From Chitinophaga flava (lineage in GTDB: Bacteria; Bacteroidota; Bacteroidia; Chitinophagales; Chitinophagaceae), in contig NZ_QFFJ01000001.1 in assembly GCF_003308995.1 (NCBI RefSeq), positions 2,852,001-2,916,000 on the forward strand: a stretch of DNA of 64,000 nucleotides, read 5' to 3'. Of this stretch, positions 34,231 through 41,634 are shown piece by piece (position 1 is the stretch's first letter; each line of letters begins with the position of its first letter). Position numbers and translations under genes: made by a program. A model generated the notes under the pieces. It was not told where the DNA came from, did not search any database, and saw only the letters and a list, made by a program, of their open reading frames with translations.

Positions 34231-34611
34231 ATGAATTTTCCGTCAAACCTTCGTTACACTAAAGATCACGAATGGGTTTTATTAGAAGGCAACGTAGCTA
34301 CTGTTGGTATTACTGAGTTTGCACAACGCGAATTAGGAGATATCGTATTCGTTGACATTCCTACAATTGGTAAGACCTTAGGCGCTGAAGAAGTTTTCGG
34401 AACTGTAGAAGCGGTAAAAACTGTTTCTGATCTTTTCCTGCCTGTTGCAGGCACCCTCAATCAGTTTAATGCTGAACTGGAATCTGAGCCTGAACTGGTT
34501 AACTCTGACCCATACGGCGAAGGCTGGATGGTTAAAATGACCGTAAAAAACGCTGCTGACGTAGCTGCGCTGCTGACTGCAGATCAATACAAGGCGCTGG
34601 TAGCTGAATAA
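34231..34611 (+). CDS. gcvH: Glycine cleavage system H protein
   Basis: 126 residues. GcvH carries the lipoyl arm that shuttles the aminomethyl group between the P, T and L proteins of glycine cleavage. The start NLRYTKDHEWVLLEGNVATV and the lipoyl-lysine segment GTVEAVKTVSDLFLPVAG (Lys near residue 66) are textbook. The C-terminal part has NSDPYGEGWMVKM. It is monocistronic, followed by its own terminator; gcvP and gcvT are elsewhere. Confidence 0.97.
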   Translation: MNFPSNLRYTKDHEWVLLEGNVATVGITEFAQRELGDIVFVDIPTIGKTLGAEEVFGTVEAVKTVSDLFLPVAGTLNQFNAELESEPELVNSDPYGEGWMVKMTVKNAADVAALLTADQYKALVAE

Positions 34612-34641
34612 TTAGCCAACTGATATTTTTACATAGAGTAC

Positions 34642-34678
34642 ACAACAGGCCTGCGACACCGCATGCCTGTTGTTTTTT
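34642..34678 (+). terminator. Rho-independent terminator of gcvH
   Basis: ACAACAGGC (34642-34650) pairs with GCCTGTTGT (34665-34673), with an inner TGCG/CGCA extension, followed by a TTTTTT run. Located 30 bp after the gcvH stop. Confidence 0.85.
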
Positions 34679-34707
34679 AACGGGACCATATAATCGACGC
34701 ATAGAAG

Positions 34708-35097
34708 ATGAAAGCCTGGAAATATTTCCTCCCTGCCACTTTATGGATCATCCTGATCCTTATTTTATGTACCCTGCCGGGTAAAGACATCCCCACTAAC
34801 TCTTTTTTAGAACGGATACATTTCGATAAGTTCGTTCATTTCGGCCTCTTTGGTGGTATTGTGTTGTTTTTAAGCATGGGTGTGTACTGGCATAAAAAAC
34901 ACATCTCTGCCTTTACGCTGCTGCTGTTTGTAGTGGTAGCAGCCGTTTACGGATTTGTAATTGAACTGATACAGAAATACTGGGCGGTAGGCCGCAGTTT
35001 TGACTTGTATGATGTATTGGCTGATACGCTGGGAGCAGCGGCCGGGGTGATTGTATTCAAAATTGTACTTCGTCTTTTTTATAAACAGAAGTCATAA
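34708..35097 (+). CDS. VanZ-like family membrane protein
   Basis: 129 residues, four predicted membrane helices. The VanZ pattern is visible as TLPGKDIPTNSFLERIHFDK followed by FVHFGLFGGIVLFL (conserved Asp-Lys-xx-His), and later FVIELIQKYWAVGRSFDLYD with VLADTLGAAAGV. VanZ itself confers low-level teicoplanin resistance, but most chromosomal relatives have unknown roles. There is no glycopeptide-resistance gene nearby. It ends a few bp before a terminator that serves the opposite strand. Confidence 0.88.
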   Translation: MKAWKYFLPATLWIILILILCTLPGKDIPTNSFLERIHFDKFVHFGLFGGIVLFLSMGVYWHKKHISAFTLLLFVVVAAVYGFVIELIQKYWAVGRSFDLYDVLADTLGAAAGVIVFKIVLRLFYKQKS

Positions 35098-35101
35098 AAA
35101 A

Positions 35102-35123
35102 TCCCCCCTGGAACCAGGGGGGA
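35102..35123 (-). terminator. Rho-independent terminator of the OmpA-like gene
   Basis: TCCCCCCTGG pairs with CCAGGGGGGA across an AA loop. On the minus strand the stem is followed by TTTTTT, so it ends the OmpA-like transcript; it may also act on vanZ. Confidence 0.82.
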
Positions 35124-35167
35124 ATATATATCTGCTTATGAGAAATATGTATTTTTAAAATCTTCTA

Positions 35168-35845
35168 TTACTGACCAACTTCTTTCTTCGCGTCCTGTTT
35201 CATTTTGTCGTTAGCGAAGATGGAGAATTCTACACGGCGGTTTTTAGCGCGGTTAGCGTCTGAATCGTTGGGAACTTTAGGCTGGCTCTTACCATACCAG
35301 AAGCCCTGGATACGGTTAGCAGCAACACCCTGAGATTTCAGATAATTTACTACCGTGTTAGTTCTTCTTTCAGACAGGCCCATGTTGTAAGCATCAGTAC
35401 CTTTGTCGTCTGTATGACCTTCAACACGCACGTTAGTATCAGGATATTTGTTCAGGATATCAGCCAGTTGTTTTACACTGGTTTGTGCAGCCGGAGACAA
35501 ATCTGATTTGTCGAAACCGAAAAGCACGCCTGCATCAAATGTAACATTGATACCTTCACCTACACGTTCTACTGTTGCATTTGGCACTTCGTTTTTAATT
35601 TCCTGTGCCTGTTTGTCCATTTTTTTACCGATCAAAGCACCGCCAGCACCACCAAGCGCAGCACCGATAATAGCACCTAATGCAGTATTCCCTGCCACTT
35701 TACCTATTACCGCACCAGCAGCAGCACCGCCGCCAACACCTATTGCAGCTCCTTTTTTTGTATTGTCCATGTTCTGCCAGGTTGAACAGCTAAACAACAT
35801 GGTTACGGATAAAGCCACAGCTACAAGGGCATTCAATCTTTTCAT
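35168..35845 (-). CDS. OmpA-family lipoprotein with glycine-zipper segment
   Basis: 225 residues from ATG 35845 (MKRLNALVAVALSVTMLFSC), a type II signal peptide with lipobox LFSC. A glycine-zipper stretch (GAAIGVGGGAAAGAVIGKVA, then GAIIGAALGGAGGALIGKKM) occupies residues 30-75. The C-terminal OmpA/Pal domain binds peptidoglycan: VLFGFDKSDLSPAAQTSVKQ, VRVEGHTDDKGTDAYNMGLS and ERRTNTVVNYLKSQGVAANR. It tethers the outer membrane to the wall (family knowledge). The frame is open 6 codons upstream, not preferred. A TACATTTG box lies 48 bp upstream. Confidence 0.93.
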   Translation of the reverse strand: MKRLNALVAVALSVTMLFSCSTWQNMDNTKKGAAIGVGGGAAAGAVIGKVAGNTALGAIIGAALGGAGGALIGKKMDKQAQEIKNEVPNATVERVGEGINVTFDAGVLFGFDKSDLSPAAQTSVKQLADILNKYPDTNVRVEGHTDDKGTDAYNMGLSERRTNTVVNYLKSQGVAANRIQGFWYGKSQPKVPNDSDANRAKNRRVEFSIFANDKMKQDAKKEVGQ

Positions 35846-35893
35846 CTTAGTAATTTTAAACATGAAGGTTATTATATATATAATTCAGGATAA

Positions 35894-35901
35894 CAAATGT
35901 A
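35894..35901 (-). promoter_or_regulatory. Bacteroidota -7 box (TACATTTG) of the OmpA-like gene
   Basis: TACATTTG on the minus strand, 48 bp before the start codon. A TTTG lies 16 bp further upstream, one base short of the usual 17-23 bp spacing. Confidence 0.45.
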
Positions 35902-35985
35902 ATCGAAAAGTGGAAAACAAATACTTTGCCAGTTTCTTTTAAAAACATATAACCGGCTGATTAATAATGGTGAACAAACGTCAAA

Positions 35986-36043
35986 AAAAACACAAGCAAC
36001 TTATTTATAATCAAATAATTATATACGAAGCGCTTGTGTTTTT
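35986..36043 (-). terminator. Terminator of the EF-hand protein gene
   Basis: AAAAACACAAGC (35986-35997) pairs with GCTTGTGTTTTT (36032-36043) through a 12-bp perfect stem and a 34-nt loop. On the minus strand it is followed by a run of eight Ts. Confidence 0.65.
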
Positions 36044-36079
36044 ACCGTTATGAATACATCCGCAAAAAAAAACAACGGA

Positions 36080-36667
36080 CTACCCCAAAAGGTTTTTCAG
36101 CATACCGCCGATACCACCTTCATTACCTTGCTGGCCTTGCTGTTGCTGGCTCGCACCATTTGAAAACAGGCTTGTCAGGTCGCTGAGGTCTACCTTACCA
36201 TCACCATTTTTATCCAGTCCGCCCGACAGTTTACCCAGCACACCCTGCAGGTCGATACCACCGGCAGCGCCACCAGTCAGGGAGTTAAGGATACCATTGA
36301 GGCTGAAATTGTTGTTGGACGGATCATTGGTCTTGTGTACCAGCGACCCCAACACGGTAGGGATCAGAGAAGCAGCCAGCTGGGTAGCGGCACCTTTGTC
36401 CAGGTTAAACTTCTCCAACAGGGTACCAATAAAGTTATTGGAGATATTGCCCACTACAGGATTATCCTGAGCTGTAGCCGACTGACCACCCAACAGGGAT
36501 AATACCCCTTCTGTATTGCCATTGGCCAACTCCTGTTGCAGACCATCTGTAATGGACGCAGTGGCAGCGCTCATTACTGCCTCATTGTGTTCATTGGGCA
36601 CAGCGGGATTGTTGACAACAGTGCTCTGTGCATGTTCCCGAACGAGTTCCATTAATTGCTCTAACAT
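36080..36667 (-). CDS. DUF937-like protein with EF-hand/dockerin-like calcium motif
   Basis: 195 residues, no signal peptide. The N-terminus MLEQLMELVREHAQSTVVNN and the helical, glycine/asparagine-rich body (LSLLGGQSATAQDNPVVGNI, TQLAASLIPTVLGSLVHKT) resemble the YidB/DUF937 group. One EF-hand-like loop, LDKNGDGKVDLSDLTSLF (about residues 148-165), has D-x-N-x-D-G-x-V-D-x-x-D spacing. The C-terminus is a Gln-rich linker plus GGIGGMLKNLLG. Calcium binding is predicted from the loop; the biological role is unknown. Confidence 0.65.
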   Translation of the reverse strand: MLEQLMELVREHAQSTVVNNPAVPNEHNEAVMSAATASITDGLQQELANGNTEGVLSLLGGQSATAQDNPVVGNISNNFIGTLLEKFNLDKGAATQLAASLIPTVLGSLVHKTNDPSNNNFSLNGILNSLTGGAAGGIDLQGVLGKLSGGLDKNGDGKVDLSDLTSLFSNGASQQQQGQQGNEGGIGGMLKNLLG

Positions 36668-36809
36668 CTGAATATGGATTTTTGTGGAAGAAAAACGTAG
36701 TGGTCGATGTAAATAAATGTAAGATTATTTACTTAGGATTAGTGCGATTTGCAAAGGATTAACACGATTTAAACAGGATTTAACACCATAGGAAGGTCTT
36801 ATCAAAAAC

Positions 36810-36866
36810 AAAGTGAGCAGAGGCGCAAAACGGTTGTGTTGCACACTTTGCGCCTCTGCTCACTTT
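36810..36866. terminator. Bidirectional terminator downstream of prfA, perfect 20-bp stem
   Basis: AAAGTGAGCAGAGGCGCAAA (36810-36829) is exactly complementary to 36847-36866, with a 17-nt loop. It lies 19 bp after the prfA stop. No long U tract follows, but the stem is strong enough to stop or stabilise a transcript end. Confidence 0.7.
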
Positions 36867-36885
36867 ATTACTGTATCGAAAAATA

Positions 36886-37950
36886 TTAATTACCCTGCTT
36901 CAGTTTCTCTGCGTTTTCAGCAAACTGCAGCGCATCTACCATGTCTTTGATCTCTCCGTTCATGAAGGCATCGAGGTTATAAACGGTCATGCCTATACGG
37001 TGATCTGTTACACGGCCCTGCGGATAGTTATAAGTACGGATTTTTGCGGAACGGTCGCCGGTAGACACAAGGCTCTTACGCTGGGAAGCGATAGCATCTT
37101 CATGTTTACGTACTGCCGCCTCATAGATACGGGTACGCAGCATTTTCATGGCGATTTCCCGGTTGGAGTGCTGGCTACGGCCTTCCTGACATTCCACTAC
37201 TACACCGGTAGGAATGTGGGTAAGCCTTACGGCAGATTCGGTTTTGTTTACGTGCTGACCACCTGCACCGGAAGACCGGAAGGTGTCCATTTTAATATCA
37301 GCCTCTCTTACGTCTACGTCTACCTCTTCGGCTTCAGGCAGTACCGCTACAGTAGCAGCAGAGGTATGCACACGGCCGGAGGCTTCTGTAGCAGGTACAC
37401 GCTGTACACGGTGTACGCCTGATTCAAACTTCAGGGTACCGTATACATCATCACCGCTCACTTCTATCACCACCTCTTTAAAACCGCCGGCAGAACCAGC
37501 GTTTTCATTCAGCAGGTTGGTGCTCCAGCCTTTCAGCTCACAGAAACGCAGGTACATACGCATCAGGTCGCCGGCAAAGAGGCTGGCCTCATCACCACCG
37601 GTACCGGCACGTATTTCAAGGATGGCGTTTTTCTCATCCTGTGGATCTTTTGGTATCAGCAGGTTACGAATCGTTTCTTCCTGCGCCACTTTCTGCTCCT
37701 GCAGGGCTTCGGTCTCAGCCTTGGCCAGCTCCCGCATCTCCTCGTCACCACTGTCCAGTACCTCCTTGTTAAAGTCGATATTGTCCAGCAGATTCCGGTA
37801 GGCGTCGTAAGCCTTCACGATCTTTTCCAGCTGGCGGTATTCCTTACTCAGCTGGCCAAACTTTTTGTTGTCACTTACCACCTCAGGGTTGGTAAGGGCC
37901 AGCGCTACCTGTTCAAAACGGCCTTTTATAGCTTCCAGTTTGTCTATCAT
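36886..37950 (-). CDS. prfA: Peptide chain release factor 1
   Basis: 354 residues from ATG 37950 (MIDKLEAIKGRFEQVALALT); the longer frame to 37977 adds MGTQKSKII, which is not conserved. RF1 ends translation at UAA and UAG. The anticodon-like PxT motif is present as VPATEASGRVHTS near residue 184, distinguishing it from RF2 (SPF). The catalytic GGQ lies in SSGAGGQHVNKTESAVRL near residue 230. There is no programmed frameshift, as expected for prfA. A TAATTTTG box is 59 bp upstream. Confidence 0.97.
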   Translation of the reverse strand: MIDKLEAIKGRFEQVALALTNPEVVSDNKKFGQLSKEYRQLEKIVKAYDAYRNLLDNIDFNKEVLDSGDEEMRELAKAETEALQEQKVAQEETIRNLLIPKDPQDEKNAILEIRAGTGGDEASLFAGDLMRMYLRFCELKGWSTNLLNENAGSAGGFKEVVIEVSGDDVYGTLKFESGVHRVQRVPATEASGRVHTSAATVAVLPEAEEVDVDVREADIKMDTFRSSGAGGQHVNKTESAVRLTHIPTGVVVECQEGRSQHSNREIAMKMLRTRIYEAAVRKHEDAIASQRKSLVSTGDRSAKIRTYNYPQGRVTDHRIGMTVYNLDAFMNGEIKDMVDALQFAENAEKLKQGN

Positions 37951-38009
37951 AATTATCTTTGACTTTTGAGTACCCACCTGAAAGGGTCGGGATACTGCTA
38001 ATCGGGTTG

Positions 38010-38017
38010 CAAAATTA
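38010..38017 (-). promoter_or_regulatory. Bacteroidota -7 box (TAATTTTG) of prfA
   Basis: TAATTTTG on the minus strand, exact TAnnTTTG match, 59 bp upstream of the prfA ATG. No -33 element was evident. Confidence 0.4.
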
Positions 38018-38044
38018 ACACCATTAACTTAATTAAATATCAGG

Positions 38045-39193
38045 TTGTTGAAACAGATCAAATTAAAAGGAAAGGACCTCTTCGACGGCAGCCGTTTTCT
38101 AGGCCCCGGCAAGGTGCTGATCATGGATGAAAACGGCGTGGTGACCGGCATTGTAGCCGAAAATGCCGCCGGCGAAGACGTCCGGGAGCTGGACGGCATC
38201 CTATGCCCGGGATTCGTAAATTCCCACTGCCACCTGGAGCTGTCACATATGAAAGGCGCAGTCCCCGAAAAAACAGGACTTCCTTCTTTCCTCACCCGGG
38301 TAATGGAAGGCCGCAACAACGGCCACAACCAGACCGATGCCATCGCTGCGGCCGAAGAGGCCATGTGGGAATCCGGCATCGCGGCAGTGGGAGATATCTG
38401 CAACAGCCCGGCCACCATCCCGCAAAAACGCCACCAGCGCCTCTATTACCATACCTTCGTGGAATGTATGGGATTTGTGGACCACGCCGCCCCAACCCGT
38501 TACAACTACAGCCTGGAAGTATTACAGGCCTTCCGTGAGATTAGCGGACCGGGACACAGCGCCTCCATCGTGCCACATGCTCCTTATTCTGTCAGCAAAA
38601 CCTTATTCGGCCTTCTGGCCCAAACACCACACAATACCCCCCTGACCATCCACAACCAGGAATGCCAGGCGGAAAACGAGCTGTATAACAGCAAAACTGG
38701 CGACTTCCTCCGCTTCTTCAGCCACTTCGGTATGGATACCAGCGGATTCCAGGCTCCAGGCGTCAACAGCCTCGAAGCCTATCTGCCCTACTTCTCCCAT
38801 AACAAAATATTACTCGTACATAATACCTATACCAGCGCCAGCGATATCCGGTTTGCCCAACAGCAGCCCCTGGAAATATGGTGGTGCTTCTGTCCGCAGG
38901 CCAACCTGTATATAGAAGACCGGTTGCCGAACATTCCCCTCTTCCGGGAAGCAGGATGTAATATCACACTGGGCACCGACAGCCTGGCGTCCAACCATCA
39001 GCTGTCTGTCTGGGAGGAAATAAAAACCATCCGGGCACATTATCCTGAAATACCGCTGGAAGAGCTCCTGCAGTGGGGCACAGCCAACGGTGCCAGAGCA
39101 CTCGGCATCGAAAGCCGCTACGGTAGTTTCCGGGAAGGAACCCAACCCGGTGTAGTACTGATCAACAACGAAGAAAGTAAACGAATTATCTAG
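38045..39193 (+). CDS. Amidohydrolase-superfamily metal-dependent deaminase/hydrolase
   Basis: 382 residues. The start is a TTG at 38045: the next Met (residue 27) would remove the first beta-strand of the urease-like composite domain (IKLKGKDLFDGSRFLGPGKV). The metal site is present as NSHCHLELSH (HxH near residue 60), SIVPHAPYSVSKTL near residue 180, HNQECQAENE near residue 200 and the final Asp in LGTDSLASN near residue 310. It belongs to the SsnA/MtaD/TrzN-like branch that includes aminofutalosine, S-adenosylhomocysteine and guanine deaminases. The exact substrate is not determinable. The mscS gene follows after 10 bp. Confidence 0.85.
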   Translation: MLKQIKLKGKDLFDGSRFLGPGKVLIMDENGVVTGIVAENAAGEDVRELDGILCPGFVNSHCHLELSHMKGAVPEKTGLPSFLTRVMEGRNNGHNQTDAIAAAEEAMWESGIAAVGDICNSPATIPQKRHQRLYYHTFVECMGFVDHAAPTRYNYSLEVLQAFREISGPGHSASIVPHAPYSVSKTLFGLLAQTPHNTPLTIHNQECQAENELYNSKTGDFLRFFSHFGMDTSGFQAPGVNSLEAYLPYFSHNKILLVHNTYTSASDIRFAQQQPLEIWWCFCPQANLYIEDRLPNIPLFREAGCNITLGTDSLASNHQLSVWEEIKTIRAHYPEIPLEELLQWGTANGARALGIESRYGSFREGTQPGVVLINNEESKRII

Positions 39194-39203
39194 ATTTAAC
39201 CAT

Positions 39204-40298
39204 ATGAATGATTTCCTGAACCAGGTCATCCTGGACAATTCCGTTAGGGACTATCTTATTTTGATAGGCGTGCTGCTGTTTGTATCCTTTATCAAACGTT
39301 ATGTGTCAAAGGGAGTAGCCGCCGTCCTGTTCCGCCTCGTCCGCCACTGGTCGCCACAGATTGAAGAAAAGGACTTTACTAACCTGTTACTGCGTCCACT
39401 GGAGTATTTCCTGCTGCTGGTCACTTTTATGCTGACCATCGACCGGTTTACCTTCCCACAGGTGCTCAATGTGCATATTTACAACAAAGCCACCCTGCAG
39501 GACATTACAGATACGCTGCTCAGCCTGGCTTTCAGCATGAGCATTATCTGGATCATGCTCCGTCTGATAGACTTCATCGCCCTGGTACTGGAGAAAAAGG
39601 CCGAACTCACGGAAGATAGGACTGACAAGCAGTTTATCATCTTTTTCCGGGACTTCTTCAAAGCCATCGTATTTATCATGGGGGCCATTGCCTTTATCAG
39701 GATCCTCTTCGGACCCTCTCTGGTAGAAAAGATCATCGCTGGTCTCGGTATCGGTGCGGCAGCCCTCGCCCTCGCTGCCAAAGAGAGCATCGAAAACCTG
39801 ATCGGCTCTTTTATCATCTTCTTCGACAAGCCCTTCCGTGTAGGCGACAGCGTTAAGGTAGATGCTTACCAGGGCACTGTGGAAAAGATCGGTCTGCGCA
39901 GTACCCGTATCCGTACCCTGGAAAAAACCTTTGTCACCGTGCCCAACAAAAAGATGGTAGACAGCATTCTGGACAACCTGTCTCTCCGTACCCAACAAAG
40001 AGTGGCCATGCGCCTGGAACTGGGATCAGAGACACCACCCGATAAACTCATCAAAATACTGGACAATATCCGCAGCCTGCTGAAAAGCAATACCAACATA
40101 TTGCCTGGCTTTACGGTCAACCTCAACGACTTCACCAAAGACACCTATATCATCCAGATCATCTTCAACACCTATATCATCGACGGCAGCCAATATGCGG
40201 CACTGAGAGAAAATGTCAACCTCTCTATCGTAAAACTGCTGGCCGACCATGATGTAAAACTGCCAACGACGTCAACAAACGTCACCCTGAACCACTGA
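39204..40298 (+). CDS. MscS-family mechanosensitive ion channel
   Basis: 364 residues. Three to four N-terminal helices (LILIGVLLFVSFI near residue 15, LEYFLLLVTFMLTI, LLSLAFSMSIIWIML, FKAIVFIMGAIAFIRILFG) are followed by the pore helix GLGIGAAALALAAKESIENL near residue 190 and the MscS beta domain FFDKPFRVGDSVKVDAYQGT, then VEKIGLRSTRIRTLE. A cytoplasmic alpha/beta domain follows. It opens on membrane tension to release solutes during osmotic downshock. Its stop codon is the first base triplet of a 180-bp palindromic structure. Confidence 0.93.
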   Translation: MNDFLNQVILDNSVRDYLILIGVLLFVSFIKRYVSKGVAAVLFRLVRHWSPQIEEKDFTNLLLRPLEYFLLLVTFMLTIDRFTFPQVLNVHIYNKATLQDITDTLLSLAFSMSIIWIMLRLIDFIALVLEKKAELTEDRTDKQFIIFFRDFFKAIVFIMGAIAFIRILFGPSLVEKIIAGLGIGAAALALAAKESIENLIGSFIIFFDKPFRVGDSVKVDAYQGTVEKIGLRSTRIRTLEKTFVTVPNKKMVDSILDNLSLRTQQRVAMRLELGSETPPDKLIKILDNIRSLLKSNTNILPGFTVNLNDFTKDTYIIQIIFNTYIIDGSQYAALRENVNLSIVKLLADHDVKLPTTSTNVTLNH

Positions 40299-40475
40299 TT
40301 CATTTGATGAATGCTGGTTCTCCTGATAAATAGAGATTAGGGCGTATATAAGATATAAAAGCAAAGAACCCATTGATTCAAAAATCAATGGGTTCTTTGC
40401 TTTTATATCTTACTCAGTAATGACTCTACCTCAATCTTCGCTCATCAGGAGAATCAGCATTCATCAAATGAATCA
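40296..40475. repeat. Nested ~180-bp palindromic element between convergent genes
   Basis: Outer arms 40296-40327 and 40444-40475 are complementary over 32 bp with a single G/T-type mismatch. Inner arms 40349-40378 and 40383-40412 form a perfect 30-bp stem with a CAAA loop. Each outer arm also holds a small hairpin of its own (ATTCAT-TTG-ATGAAT). The outer ends are exactly the TGA stops of the mscS gene and, on the other strand, the thioredoxin-like gene. It probably acts as a bidirectional terminator; the outer repeat is far larger than needed for that and could be a REP/MITE-like element. Confidence 0.85.
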
Positions 40476-40976
40476 TTGTTCTTTCTTGGAGCTATCCAGC
40501 AAAATGCGGGAGAGATCACCTTCGATAGACTCTTTAGGAGCGCCGGAGATACGACCTACTTCAGCACCATCCCTGAAAACGATCACGGTAGGCAGCTTTT
40601 TTACTCTATAGTCAGTAGGAGCATCTGTCTGAAGTCTTTGATCAGCGCCAAACATGAGTACCTGATCTTCCGGGCTGCCGGCGGTGATCATTACTTTGAA
40701 CAGTTCGGGAACCACCTTGCGGCTGGTTTCGTCCCAGGTGCCCATCACTACTACCAGGTTATAATTGCTGCGGTTAGCTTTGATGTAGTTGAGCATATTA
40801 TCGTTGGGCTGGTACTTGTTGACACCTTTGTAAAACCAGTCGGTAGACGGGTCCTGCATCAGTGCTTTCATTTCGATTTTGCCTTTCATCACTTTATCGT
40901 TACCATTCTGTGCCCAGGCCATTGTTGAAAAAAGCAGGCCACCTCCCAGGAGTAATGTTTTCAATCGCATAATCAT
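40473..40976 (-). CDS. Exported thioredoxin-fold protein lacking the catalytic CxxC
   Basis: 167 residues. A signal peptide (MRLKTLLLGGGLLFSTMAWA) follows two extra residues (MI) that could be skipped if the start is at 40970. The thioredoxin fold is visible: strand YNLVVVMGTWDETSRKVVPE, and the cis-proline loop KKLPTVIVFRDG. At the position where active thioredoxins have WCxxC the sequence reads WDETS, so both catalytic cysteines are replaced (Asp and Ser). It therefore cannot do dithiol-disulphide exchange and is more likely a chaperone or binding protein. Its stop overlaps the palindromic element. Confidence 0.8.
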   Translation of the reverse strand: MIMRLKTLLLGGGLLFSTMAWAQNGNDKVMKGKIEMKALMQDPSTDWFYKGVNKYQPNDNMLNYIKANRSNYNLVVVMGTWDETSRKVVPELFKVMITAGSPEDQVLMFGADQRLQTDAPTDYRVKKLPTVIVFRDGAEVGRISGAPKESIEGDLSRILLDSSKKEQ

Positions 40977-40980
40977 GTTT

Positions 40981-41487
40981 TTATAATTGATCTTTCAATT
41001 CGGTCAAAAAACCCCGTACTTTAAGCAAAGCTTGTACCATTTCGAAATTACGGGCGGCCAGTTTCAGATCTTCCTTCAGTTTTTGTTTGGCGCCTTCAAT
41101 GGTGTACTTTCTTTCACGCAGGAGGTGGTAGATCAGTTTCAGGTGATGGATATCTTCCTGACGGAAAAGCCGGTCTCCTTTTCTGTTCTTTTTGGGTTGA
41201 AGAATATCGAATTCGTTTTCCCAATAGCGTATCAGGGAAGTATTTACTTTGAACATAGCAGCTACTTCACTGATAGAATAATATTGTTTGTCTAGTACTA
41301 ATTTATCCAGCTCCATAATCAAGTCTGGCTCCTCTGATGCTTCTTTCAATGATTTACGTCCCCGTTTTTTACCAGGCTGTATGGGAGCAGCTATGGTCTT
41401 TTTCACTTTTGCTTTTACAGCACCTCCCACAATCTCCGTTACCGGGTGGGGAGTTCCAGGTGAGGAAAAGAGGTTTAACTGTTGCAT
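40981..41487 (-). CDS. MerR-family transcriptional regulator
   Basis: 168 residues from ATG 41487 (MQQLNLFSSPGTPHPVTEIV); the frame is open further upstream but the extra residues are not plausible. A basic, Pro/Lys-rich N-terminal linker (KKRGRKSLKEASEEPDLIME) precedes a MerR winged helix: KQYYSISEVAAMFKVNTSLI, RYWENEFDILQPKKNRKGDR, LFRQEDIHHLKLIYHLLRER. There is no effector-binding C-terminal domain beyond a short helical segment. The long N-terminal extension is common in Bacteroidota MerR-like proteins. The thioredoxin-like gene follows 4 bp downstream and may be co-transcribed. Confidence 0.88.
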   Translation of the reverse strand: MQQLNLFSSPGTPHPVTEIVGGAVKAKVKKTIAAPIQPGKKRGRKSLKEASEEPDLIMELDKLVLDKQYYSISEVAAMFKVNTSLIRYWENEFDILQPKKNRKGDRLFRQEDIHHLKLIYHLLRERKYTIEGAKQKLKEDLKLAARNFEMVQALLKVRGFLTELKDQL

Positions 41488-41634
41488 GATGGTAAAAAAC
41501 GGTGAAAAAATATTTTTTACGGGAATGAAGTTAAGCTTTTCATGGCAAGCATTCCGCTTTTTCTTCCCCGGAAAAATATCATTTCCCCTGTTGCAACATC
41601 TTAAAAGCCAGTTCAATCTACTGGTGGCCGGCTA

